Source: Anaerolineales bacterium (GTDB lineage Bacteria > Chloroflexota > Anaerolineae > Anaerolineales > Villigracilaceae). From it: a stretch of 64,000 bases of DNA. A model generated the notes under the pieces. The model searched no databases. It saw only the letters and a list, made by a program, of their open reading frames with translations, and was not told where the DNA came from. The translations under genes were made by a program, and so were the position numbers. Where the stretch lies: NCBI GenBank assembly GCA_020634885.1, contig JACKAW010000001.1, positions 1 to 64,000 on the forward strand, given 5' to 3'. Positions 31,219 through 38,381 of this stretch are shown here, in pieces (position 1 is the first letter of the stretch; each line of letters begins with the position of its first letter).

Positions 31219-31854
31219 ATGGCAGTTCAGCAAGGCACGCGATCCGAGTGAGAGAAAAAATTTTGATGCACGGACGTGCGGAGTACAGGAAAAATTTTTT
31301 ATCGAACCCGTGGCGCTCACTTTTTTTCTTTTGTTTTTTTCTTCCGACCTACCGCTGATAAACCATTGCATCTGCCAGCAAGCGGGGTTATCGTGGAGGC
31401 TGGATGCTGATTAGCTGTTGCGTGTAGACGGGGCTTGTCTTATATATAAACAAAGGACTTTTTATTTTCTTTTTTTCACTGTCTGCATCCCTCTTTTTTT
31501 CTGTCAATTGTAATGCTGAGTGATTGAATAAATCGCTGTGAAATTGCCTGCCCCCTGTTCACTCCGTAGGATGTATTTTTTTGCCTGACGCAGTTTTTAC
31601 CCGCCGTTGATGGGTCGCCGTGTCAAGGGTGGTTCAAGCGAGGCTGGCGCAATTTCTTTTCGCCGTGCCGAGCGTCCCCCTTGACATGGCGTTCAACGGT
31701 GGGTAGCGTCGGGCAGGCAAAAAAATAATCACTGTGTAAATGCTGTCAAAACATGCTGAAGCATTGCAATTGATACTTCTCGGTGTGGAGATTGGCTTGT
31801 GTGATTTTCTTTCGTTGTGGGGTTTCTGTGGGGGATATAAAGCAGATGCCCAAC
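31092..31854. repeat. Gene-poor duplicated cassette, copy 2
   Basis: The second 763-bp copy reads as identical to 27499-28261. The two copies are separated by three other cassettes, so this is not a tandem duplication but a re-insertion (or gain) at a different place. It carries no convincing gene. Confidence 0.9.
31574..31727. other. Long imperfect inverted repeat in duplicated cassette, copy 2
   Basis: Identical to the hairpin at 27981-28134 (offset 3593). See that entry for the arms. Confidence 0.7.
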
Positions 31855-31976
31855 GGTGTGCGTTACCTGCGCTGGGGCGGGGACGGCGAAGCCGTCCAAC
31901 CAGAAAAAGGCTCAGGTGTAGAAAATGCCTGAAAACGGCGCAGAATCCCCAGCGTCAGGTGCACGCTTTGTTGGGC
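31848..31976 (-). repeat. attC-35 (class A, nearest intact site to intI)
   Basis: Left box GCCCAAC, right box GTTGGGC. CGGTGTGCG next to the left box has a G for the usual T. It terminates the first cassette of the array, which carries the kinase and hydrolase genes up to 33379. Confidence 0.93.
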
Positions 31977-32045
31977 AGATAGAGGGATGCAATGCTCTCT
32001 GAGAAATAAAACACACTTGACCATAAGACTTAATTTTATTCATCT

Positions 32046-32714
32046 TCAAAAAAGTCTGCTTGTAACGAATGGTTTCGTGAAGTCGTTATTGTCAATAATA
32101 ATATCTGCCTTTTCTTTCGGGCTTTCAAGTTCAAAATATATTTTTTGACCAGGGATATACCGTTCCTGATACCTTTTTAGAATTTCTTCTTCATTGCCAA
32201 ATAGATAAATATCTCGTTCTAATGCTCTCTTGATGCTCGTTTGAAAATCAATCTCCATAAAAATTTTCAAGTCCCAATAATGCTCGATTTCATGCCGCAA
32301 AAGAAACACGCCTTCAAAAATAAGAATATGGGCATTTGTTACTCTCAATTCATCAGTGAGTATTTCTGTTTCTGTTTTGAAATCAAATGCCTTGAGACGG
32401 CATAATCTGCTACCTTCGGGTTCTAGTGGCTCAAGTAAGCATTTTTTCAAGAGTTCGTAATTGAACGAATCGAAATAATATCCTTTGGGTGAATAACTTC
32501 CACGTTGATGCCGAATTTGTCGAGGATTGTGAAAGCCATCTATTGACGCACGAATAATAGTGTATCCGTTTTTCGTCAAAAATGCGGCTAGATTATCTGC
32601 GAAAAACGTTTTTCCTGCGGCATCAATACCATCAACCCCAACACAAAAAGGCGATGAGTATCTCTTTTTCTCTGAAATCTTACTTGCAATTTCTTTTAAA
32701 ACTTGTTCATACAT
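32046..32714 (-). CDS. Uridine-kinase-like P-loop kinase
   Basis: This 222-residue protein has a Walker A-like GIDAAGKTFFADNLA (about 29-43), ASIDGFHNPRQIRHQRG (about 55-72) that matches the substrate-aspartate and Arg-rich segment of uridine/pantothenate-type kinases, then ILIFEGVFLLRHEI, and a basic region RALERD with a lid. P-loop kinases of this type phosphorylate nucleosides or related small molecules with ATP. It is the second gene of the array's first cassette, downstream of the isochorismatase-like gene. Between them is a truncated attC remnant. Upstream of its start I see no strong ribosome-binding site. Confidence 0.82.
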   Translation of the reverse strand: MYEQVLKEIASKISEKKRYSSPFCVGVDGIDAAGKTFFADNLAAFLTKNGYTIIRASIDGFHNPRQIRHQRGSYSPKGYYFDSFNYELLKKCLLEPLEPEGSRLCRLKAFDFKTETEILTDELRVTNAHILIFEGVFLLRHEIEHYWDLKIFMEIDFQTSIKRALERDIYLFGNEEEILKRYQERYIPGQKIYFELESPKEKADIIIDNNDFTKPFVTSRLF

Positions 32715-32732
32715 TAGACTGTTTTTTTGCTT

Positions 32733-32772
32733 ACTAATGGTTTGTGGTACTAGGCACTGGGCAGGGACTGTG
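32733..32772 (-). repeat. Decayed half attC between the two genes nearest attI
   Basis: This stretch reads ACTAATGGTTTGTGGTACTAGG then CACTGGGCAGGGACTG, matching the left half of a class A site (TAACGGTTTGCGTTACCTG, CGCTGGGGCGGGGACGG) with several substitutions and small insertions. The matching right half (CCCCAGCG to CACGCTTTGTTRG) is missing; the isochorismatase stop codon follows within 14 bp. It looks like a cassette boundary that has lost its recombination site. Confidence 0.7.
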
Positions 32773-32785
32773 CATTGCGATTCAT

Positions 32786-33310
32786 CTAAAATGCAATACT
32801 ATCTGCTGTTTTTACTTCCGCTATGGCTCTCATTTCACTATTTACTCTGCTAATTTCATCTTCGGCATTCAAATCATCAAAATTAAAGGTGCTATGTCCA
32901 TCTTCTACCAAGATTACCTTATATCCAAGTTCAACTGCTCGACGGGAACTTGATTCTACGCACATTTCCGTTTGCATTCCTGCGATTACAAGATTATCTA
33001 TGCCTTGTTTTTTAAGTGTCTTTTCCAAGTTGGTGTTGTCGAATGCGTCAGGACCTTGCTTATCAATCACAACATCATTGGTTTGAGGGATTATGGATGG
33101 ATGGATTTCCCATCCAGGAGTTCCTGACTCATCTGGCTCGCCTTCACCGCCATTGTTGCGAATATAAATTACTGGAACATCTTTCGCATGAGCCTTGTTA
33201 ATCAGGTTAGACAGCACATTAATTATTCTATCGCCGTCAAAGATTGAGAACTTTTCATCAAACATATTTACTTGAGCGTCAACTATTACCAATGCTTGTC
33301 GTGAGTTCAT
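32786..33310 (-). CDS. Isochorismatase-like cysteine hydrolase
   Basis: This 174-residue protein is an isochorismatase-family hydrolase: LVIVDAQVNMFD (Asp 11), VVIDKQGPDAF with the catalytic Lys, and GMQTEMCVESSSRRAVELGY with the nucleophilic Cys. The D-K-C triad hydrolyses small amides or vinyl ethers such as nicotinamide, N-carbamoyl compounds or isochorismate; the substrate is not identifiable. It is the first gene after attI, with a Shine-Dalgarno AGGAG about 7 bp before its ATG, and should be the best expressed cassette gene. It shares its cassette with the kinase at 32046-32714. Confidence 0.9.
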   Translation of the reverse strand: MNSRQALVIVDAQVNMFDEKFSIFDGDRIINVLSNLINKAHAKDVPVIYIRNNGGEGEPDESGTPGWEIHPSIIPQTNDVVIDKQGPDAFDNTNLEKTLKKQGIDNLVIAGMQTEMCVESSSRRAVELGYKVILVEDGHSTFNFDDLNAEDEISRVNSEMRAIAEVKTADSIAF

Positions 33311-33334
33311 TTATAATCTCCTTGTTTGGGGTTA

Positions 33335-33362
33335 CTAATATTGGGTCTTTCTAATTTGACAA
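33335..33362 (-). promoter_or_regulatory. Candidate promoter for first cassette
   Basis: On the minus strand, TTGTCA (33362-33357) and TATTAG (33340-33335) are separated by 16 bp, close to a sigma-70-type pair. The transcript would begin about 20 bp before the isochorismatase start. It sits inside the cassette, to the left of the attI box, so it would move with the cassette. Weak evidence. Confidence 0.3.
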
Positions 33363-33372
33363 TGAACTATCT

Positions 33373-33500
33373 GCCCAACTATGGTTTATACAGCCTGCCG
33401 GATAAACACCCAAAACAGGGTGTATAACAGCAATTTCGCTGTATAATACCCTTTATTCAATAACAATCATTATACATTCACCCACAGGAGGGGGCAAGCC
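33373..33500. other. attI site and integrase leader
   Basis: The gap between the first cassette and intI is the expected place for attI. It opens with GCCCAAC (33373-33379), the complementary box to the attC-35 right box GTTGGGC, so the crossover point is at this box. To its right lie inverted repeats: GTTTAT (33384-33389) with ATAAAC (33402-33407), CACCC (33407-33411) with GGGTG (33418-33422), and ACAGC (33427-33431) with GCTGT (33438-33442). TTTATACAGC (33385-33394) and GCTGTATAAT (33438-33447) form a further inverted pair. These may be integrase-binding sites. A ribosome-binding site AGGAGGGGG is at 33486-33494. Confidence 0.65.
33442..33447 (+). promoter_or_regulatory. Candidate -10 for intI
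   Basis: TATAAT occurs 54 bp before the intI GTG start and overlaps the ACAGC/GCTGT palindrome. No good -35 hexamer is found at the normal distance, so expression may be weak or need an activator. A repressor bound to the palindrome would cover this hexamer. Confidence 0.35.
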
Positions 33501-34478
33501 GTGCAACAAAAACCGAAAAAACTGTTAGACCAATACCGCGACCACATCCGCCTCAAACAATACTCACCACGAACCGAAAAAACCTACATCCACTGGGTGA
33601 GGCAATACATCCTCTTTCACAACAAACGCCACCCAAAAGAAATGAGCGTCGCCGAAATCAACCAATTCATCACACACCTCGTCGTAGACCGCAAAGCCTC
33701 AGCCTCCACCCAAAACCAAGCCATCAGCGCCATCATATTCCTCTACAAAAACGTACTTCGCATCGAACTGGACGAAACCACCCTCAACTTCGTCCGCCCC
33801 AAAAGAGGCAAACGCGTACCCACCGTACTCTCCAAAGAAGAAGCCCGCAGCATCATCATCAACCTGAACGGATCATACAAACTCATGGTGCAAATCCTAT
33901 ATGGAAGCGGACTTCGCATCATGGAATGCCTGCGCCTGCGCATCAAAGACATAGATTTCGACAACCACCGCATCATCGTCTTCGACGGCAAAGGCGGCGA
34001 CGACCGCGTCACCATGCTCCCCGATTCCATAATTCCCGCCCTCAGAACACAAATAGCATACGTCACAGACCTCCACAAAAAAGACATTGCCAACGGCTTC
34101 GGCTCCGTGGTTATGCCCTTCGGACTCGCCAAAAAATACCCAGCCGCACACCAACAAACCAACTGGCAATTTCTCTTCCCCGCCTCAGTTATCACCGCCC
34201 CACAGCCCAACGAAGAAGACCAAACCCCGCGCCGACACCATATTCACGAAACCGCCCTCCAACGCGCCATCCGCGAAGCCACAAACAGTGCTAAGATAAC
34301 AAAAAGAGTCACCCCGCACACCTTCCGGCACTCCTTTGCCACCCACCTCCTCCAAGCCGGATACGACATCCGCACCGTACAAGAACTCCTCGGACACAAA
34401 GACGTCAAAACCACCATGATCTACACCCACGTCCTCCAACGCGGAGCCAACGCCGTCCGCTCACCCCTAGACGGCTAA
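33501..34478 (+). CDS. intI: Integron integrase
   Basis: This 325-residue tyrosine recombinase starts at a GTG preceded by AGGAGGGGG. Catalytic residues are Arg 139 (GSGLRI), Lys 164 (FDGKGG), His 273 and Arg 276 (HTFRHS), His 299 (LGHK) and Tyr 308 (MIYTHV), matching the spacing of IntI1. The integron-specific insertion is present: LHKKDIANGFGSVVMPFGLAKKYP at about 191-214, followed by RRHHIHE (244-250). The presence of this segment separates it from XerC/D and phage integrases. It inserts and excises cassettes by recombining folded single-stranded attC with attI. It is divergent from the array. The next gene, nnr, begins 20 bp after its stop. Confidence 0.97.
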   Translation: MQQKPKKLLDQYRDHIRLKQYSPRTEKTYIHWVRQYILFHNKRHPKEMSVAEINQFITHLVVDRKASASTQNQAISAIIFLYKNVLRIELDETTLNFVRPKRGKRVPTVLSKEEARSIIINLNGSYKLMVQILYGSGLRIMECLRLRIKDIDFDNHRIIVFDGKGGDDRVTMLPDSIIPALRTQIAYVTDLHKKDIANGFGSVVMPFGLAKKYPAAHQQTNWQFLFPASVITAPQPNEEDQTPRRHHIHETALQRAIREATNSAKITKRVTPHTFRHSFATHLLQAGYDIRTVQELLGHKDVKTTMIYTHVLQRGANAVRSPLDG

Positions 34479-34498
34479 CCCAAAAAACACCCAACCCC

Positions 34499-36049
34499 AT
34501 GAAACTAGTAACCACCACCCAAATGCGTGCCATCGAAAAAGAAGCCGACTCCAAAGGCACAACCTACGCCCAACTCATGCAAAACGCCGGACGCAGCCTC
34601 GCAGAGATCATCCACGCCACAGGGCAGGAAAATGACCTTCACACCATCACCGCCATTGTCGGCACAGGCAACAACGGCGGCGACGCACTCGTCGCACTCA
34701 CATGGCTGGCACAGGCAGGCTGGCAAACCCACGCCTACCTCGTCAATCGCAAAAGCGCCGGAGATCAACTCATAACAACCTACCTCGAAGCAGGCGGCGA
34801 AGTCGAATCCTTTGCAAGCGATACCGGCTTCAATGTCCTTCGCACTTTTTTAGAAGAATCAGACCTATTGCTGGATGGACTGCTTGGAACCGGAATCAAA
34901 CTCCCCCTTAGGCAAGAAGCGGCACACGTCCTCCAGGGCACAGCGCTCATCCTCGCAGAACTCGAAATCCAACCCCTCATCATCGCCGTCGATTGTCCCT
35001 CCGGAGTCGATTGCGATACCGGCGCATGTGCCGAAGAAACCCTGCCCGCCGACCTCACCGTCACCATGGCAGCGGTCAAACAAGGCTTGCTCAAAATGCC
35101 CGCCTATGAATATATTGGCGCCCTCGAAGTGGGGGAGATCGGCTTGCCCGAAAAACTGGATGCGTGGGATGCGCTGCGTATGGAAGTAGCAGATGCGGCG
35201 ATGGTCTCAGCCGTACTGCCCGAACGAACCCCCGCTTCACACAAAGGGACGTTTGGTACAGCCCTCGTGATAGCTGGGTCTGCATCCTATACCGGAGCAG
35301 CCCTGCTCGCCGGCGAAGCAGCCTACCGCATCGGCGCTGGCTTGGTGACGATGGCAGTGCCTGAACCCTTGCATCCCATCCTCGCCGGACACCTGCCCGA
35401 AGCCACCTGGCTCTTGCTCACGCACGAAAAAGGATTCATCTCAGACAAAGCCATTCACCACCTGCTCAACAACCTGGGACGCACCACCGCCATACTCATC
35501 GGACCCGGCATCGGCGACAAACACACCACCAAATTATTCATCGACCACATCCTCCCAAACCTAAACCTGCCCCTCGTAATAGATGCCGACGGCTTGCGCC
35601 ATCTTGCAGGCATAAAGAACTGGCACAAAAAAATAACACAGCCCGCCGTGCTCACCCCGCACCCGGGAGAAATGTCTGCACTCACCGGTCTTACCGTGGA
35701 AGAAATTCAAGAGAACCGCGAAGAGCTTGCCTCAAAATTCGCGCAAGCGTGGGGGCATGTCGTGGTACTCAAAGGCGCCTTCACCGTGATCGCAAACCCC
35801 GATGGATACTCAACCATCATCCCCGTAGCCACGCCCGCGCTTGCCCGCGCTGGTACAGGTGATGTTCTCGCCGGAACCATCGTCGGTTTGCGCGCTCAGG
35901 GACTTCCCCCGTACCAAGCCGCCGTAGCGGGCGCATACATCCACGCCCAAGCCGGGCTTCACGCCGCCGAAATACTAGGCACCACCGCATCTGTCCTCGC
36001 CACCGATGTACTCGATTCCATTCCCGATATTCTCGCCGAATTGGAATAG
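34499..36049 (+). CDS. nnr: Bifunctional NAD(P)H-hydrate epimerase/dehydratase
   Basis: This 516-residue protein repairs damaged NAD(P)HX. The N-terminal YjeF domain (about 1-215) is the epimerase, with IVGTGNNGGDALVAL and AVDCPSGVDCDTG. The C-terminal domain (about 225-512) is the ADP/ATP-dependent dehydratase of the ribokinase-like fold, with HKGTFGTALVIAGSASYTGAA, LTPHPGEMSALTG and ARAGTGDVLAGTI. The two-domain fusion is the common bacterial form. Its start is 20 bp from the intI stop, so it is probably co-transcribed with it in part. It is ordinary core metabolism and marks the right boundary of the integron. Confidence 0.96.
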   Translation: MKLVTTTQMRAIEKEADSKGTTYAQLMQNAGRSLAEIIHATGQENDLHTITAIVGTGNNGGDALVALTWLAQAGWQTHAYLVNRKSAGDQLITTYLEAGGEVESFASDTGFNVLRTFLEESDLLLDGLLGTGIKLPLRQEAAHVLQGTALILAELEIQPLIIAVDCPSGVDCDTGACAEETLPADLTVTMAAVKQGLLKMPAYEYIGALEVGEIGLPEKLDAWDALRMEVADAAMVSAVLPERTPASHKGTFGTALVIAGSASYTGAALLAGEAAYRIGAGLVTMAVPEPLHPILAGHLPEATWLLLTHEKGFISDKAIHHLLNNLGRTTAILIGPGIGDKHTTKLFIDHILPNLNLPLVIDADGLRHLAGIKNWHKKITQPAVLTPHPGEMSALTGLTVEEIQENREELASKFAQAWGHVVVLKGAFTVIANPDGYSTIIPVATPALARAGTGDVLAGTIVGLRAQGLPPYQAAVAGAYIHAQAGLHAAEILGTTASVLATDVLDSIPDILAELE

Positions 36050-36330
36050 CTTTTCGGGCAACAGAGATGTACACAGGGCGAAAAGCACGAAGTAGGTGAA
36101 CTTCGCTAAAATACTTTTTTATTCGCGTTATTTGCCCATTCGCATCATTCGCGTTAAGATGGCTCTTTGGGTTTTGGTGGGTTAAAACCTTTTGAGGGCA
36201 CGGATTTTTCTTTGTCCTTTTCCGTGTAAATCCGTCAATCCGTGAAATCCGTGTATCGTAGTTTAACTAAAAAAAAGAGACTCTCCTCAACGGAAAGCCT
36301 CTTTTTATTTACTACCCAACTACCAAACTA
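36050..36330. other. Intergenic region with AATCCGT repeats and weak terminator
   Basis: A 281-bp gap between two converging genes. It holds imperfect direct repeats of AATCCGT at 36222-36254, and a T-rich/A-rich hairpin candidate at 36267-36311 (AAAGAG...CCTCTTTTT), which may act as a terminator in both directions. No gene is apparent. Confidence 0.45.
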
Positions 36331-37380
36331 CTACTCACTCATGAACGCTTCGAGATTGTCCTTGCTAATACGGAACGCCTTGCCGATCTTCTTGGCTTTC
36401 AGGCTGCCGTCTTGAATGGCGGCTAACACATCATCTTCGGTCACCTTCATGAATTGAGCCGCTTCAGCAGGGGTCATAATATCCGGCATTTTTGCTCCGC
36501 CGCCTGCTGCTGCACCGCCGCCGCTGGGCTGCATTCCGCCTTGCAAAGCCTGACCCATCAAATTGCCAATACCCATACCAGCGCCAATACCTGCGGTAAG
36601 ACCGGCGCCGCCATTTGCATTATTCGCGGCTTCGCGCATCGCATCTGCCGCCTGAAGCTGGGCATACATTTGCGGGTCGAGCAAACCGGCATCGCGCAAT
36701 TCCTGCGCCGACTTGGTGCTCGGCTTGAGGTTGCCAATGTAGAAGGTCTTAAGCGTTAATCCAAGCGCATCAAAATCATCCTTGCCCTTGGCACGGACAG
36801 CCGCACCGAGTTCCTCGTTCATGCCGCTGATCTTTGCCGCAAGGCTTTGGGTGGTCTGGCTAAATTCACCCAGCACATCGGTCAACTTGGAGATGAGCAT
36901 GGTCTTCAAACGTTCTTCGATTTCCGAAGTACGGAACGAACCAGAAGCGCCCACGATCTGAGTAACGAACTGGTTCGGGTCCTTCACCTGAAAAGAGAAA
37001 GTACCAAAACCCTGAATGAACAGGTAGCCCAACCCTTTGCCCGGGGTTTCCACGAGGATCGGCTGGGAAGTGCCCCATTTCTTATTCGCAAATTCCTTCA
37101 TCGCAACGAAGTACACTTCAGCAGGGAAGGGGGTGCGGTCGTTGAATGCCTTGCCAATGAAGTCGATCAGTTTCGGGATGTTCGCCGTGGCAATGGTATG
37201 CCGACCCGGCTTGAACACATCCAGAGCGTTCCCATCACGGAAAAAGACCGCGTTCTGGCTCTCACGCACGATCACCTGTGAACCGATGCGATAATCCCCA
37301 ATTCCCGATTCGGGAAAGCGGTGGACGATCTCATCCGCCATTTCGTTTGCATATTCAATGACATCAAAAATTCTAGCCAT
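36331..37380 (-). CDS. SPFH-domain protein with C-terminal helix-turn-helix
   Basis: This 349-residue protein has an SPFH/Band-7 domain (about 20-240): VIYEANEMADEIVHRFP, QVIVRESQNAVFFRDGNALDVFKPGRHTIATANIP and a coiled-coil region. A Gly/Ala/Met-rich linker (about 255-300) is followed by an excisionase/MerR-type module (about 302-349, TPAEAAQFMKVTEDDVLAAIQDGSLKAKKIGKAFRI). This architecture is known as the YdjL-type virion core/SPFH protein with DUF4339- or zinc-ribbon-like ends; here the end is a helix-turn-helix. The ATG at 37380 is chosen because AGAGGAGAG precedes it. It may scaffold membrane or protein complexes. Confidence 0.88.
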   Translation of the reverse strand: MARIFDVIEYANEMADEIVHRFPESGIGDYRIGSQVIVRESQNAVFFRDGNALDVFKPGRHTIATANIPKLIDFIGKAFNDRTPFPAEVYFVAMKEFANKKWGTSQPILVETPGKGLGYLFIQGFGTFSFQVKDPNQFVTQIVGASGSFRTSEIEERLKTMLISKLTDVLGEFSQTTQSLAAKISGMNEELGAAVRAKGKDDFDALGLTLKTFYIGNLKPSTKSAQELRDAGLLDPQMYAQLQAADAMREAANNANGGAGLTAGIGAGMGIGNLMGQALQGGMQPSGGGAAAGGGAKMPDIMTPAEAAQFMKVTEDDVLAAIQDGSLKAKKIGKAFRISKDNLEAFMSE

Positions 37381-37543
37381 GGTTCTCTCCTCTATAGTTG
37401 TTATTTCCGTCATCGCGAGCCGCGTTTTTTTCACGGCAAAGCGACCTCGTTTCCTGTTACCAATGGGTTGGATTATAGCCCAACCAAATTCTCGGTCAAG
37501 AACCGTTTTTCCTATCTTTCTACGGAGCAGACCGGTTTTCGTT

Positions 37544-38335
37544 TCAGCCTTTCATCTGTTTGCCGCTGCCTTTGTCTCGCACCATTAGCACCTCTGCCAT
37601 AATGCTCACCGCAATTTCTTCCGGTGTTTCGGCTTGCAGTTCCAGCCCCATGGGTGAGTGAACTTTTGCGATCAGCTCATCGTTCACACCTTTTTCTTTC
37701 AAAGCGGCGGCGGTGGTTGCCCAGCGTCTTCTTGAACCGATCACGCCGATATACGCCGCTTCACTTTCCAATATGGATGGAAGCCCTTCCGCATCCACCC
37801 CCGACCCCCGGCTTGTCACCACAATAAATGACCGATTCGTGATCTTGAGCTTTTCTGGCAAAATGCCCATCGCCACAGGGAAGTATTCATCCGCGCCCGG
37901 GGTGGCTTCGGGGGTGCAAAACTCTTTTCTGTCATCACAAACCGCCACATGGAAACCAAGCCACTTTGCAAGGTGAACCACCGCCTTGCCCACATGCCCT
38001 GCGCCGATCACCACCAAACTTGCCGCCGGAAGAATCGGCTCCACGAACACCTCCACCTGACCTCCACACACGCCCGGGTCGCCGCGTGAGGGGTCAGACA
38101 TCTTATAAAAAAGGGTCTGCGCCTCAAAACTCGCCAGCGATTCCAAAGCCGCCTTGATCACGCGGTTTTCCAACTCGCCGCCACCAACTGTCCCCTCAAA
38201 TGAACCATCCGGGTAGACGAGCATCTTGCTGCCGACATGCCTTGGCGTGGAACCTTCGCTTTTGGTCACAGTGCAAAGTGCGGCGGCTGCATTATTTTTT
38301 TCGAGTTCGGCTAGGGCTTGGTAAATGGATGTCAT
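37544..38335 (-). CDS. xdhC: XdhC/CoxI-family molybdenum-cofactor maturation protein
   Basis: This 263-residue protein matches XdhC: SIYQALAELEKNNAAAALCTVTKSEGSTPRHVGSKMLVYPDG with the SxPR motif, GTVGGGELE, then CGGQVEVFVEP, and a Rossmann-like LVVIGAGHVGKAVV and RGSGVDAEGL. XdhC inserts the sulfurated molybdenum cofactor into xanthine dehydrogenase and keeps it protected. The ATG at 38335 is chosen instead of a start 15 bp upstream. It lies 46 bp downstream of the large subunit 38382-40577, in the same transcription unit. Confidence 0.95.
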   Translation of the reverse strand: MTSIYQALAELEKNNAAAALCTVTKSEGSTPRHVGSKMLVYPDGSFEGTVGGGELENRVIKAALESLASFEAQTLFYKMSDPSRGDPGVCGGQVEVFVEPILPAASLVVIGAGHVGKAVVHLAKWLGFHVAVCDDRKEFCTPEATPGADEYFPVAMGILPEKLKITNRSFIVVTSRGSGVDAEGLPSILESEAAYIGVIGSRRRWATTAAALKEKGVNDELIAKVHSPMGLELQAETPEEIAVSIMAEVLMVRDKGSGKQMKG

Positions 38336-38381
38336 TAAATTTATATACATGTAGGTCGCATTTTAAACGTGACCTGCGAAT

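Larger units (their letters stand above)
1..33500 (-). mobile_element. Chromosomal integron cassette array with attI
   Basis: This is a sedentary (chromosomal) integron platform. It contains 35 complete attC sites, one half-attC remnant and cassette genes nearly all on the minus strand, reading away from the integrase gene at 33501-34478. The attC sites share conserved ends (AACGGTTTGCG on the left, CACGCTTTGTTRG on the right in + reading) and inverted-repeat arms with one extra base on one side (CCTGCGCTGGGG against CCCCAGCGTCAGG), the extrahelical-base pattern that integron integrases recognise on folded single strands. The array runs off the left edge, so its full size is unknown. Cassettes are AT-richer than the backbone to the right. 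Confidence 0.95.

Noticed and set aside
27499..31854. Duplicated 763-bp unit as an insertion sequence or MITE
   Set aside because: There is no transposase frame, no target-site duplication and no terminal inverted repeats at the unit ends; its boundaries are attC boxes.
223..31976. Array of near-identical repeats resembling a giant CRISPR
   Set aside because: Repeats are about 130 bp with internal base pairing and the spacers are gene-sized with real coding frames; there is no cas gene or AT-rich leader of CRISPR type. The boxes RYYYAAC/GTTRRRY and the integrase identify integron attC sites.
33743..34210. Minus-strand frames antisense to intI
   Set aside because: The integrase on the plus strand has all catalytic residues, so these are shadows of GC-rich coding bias.
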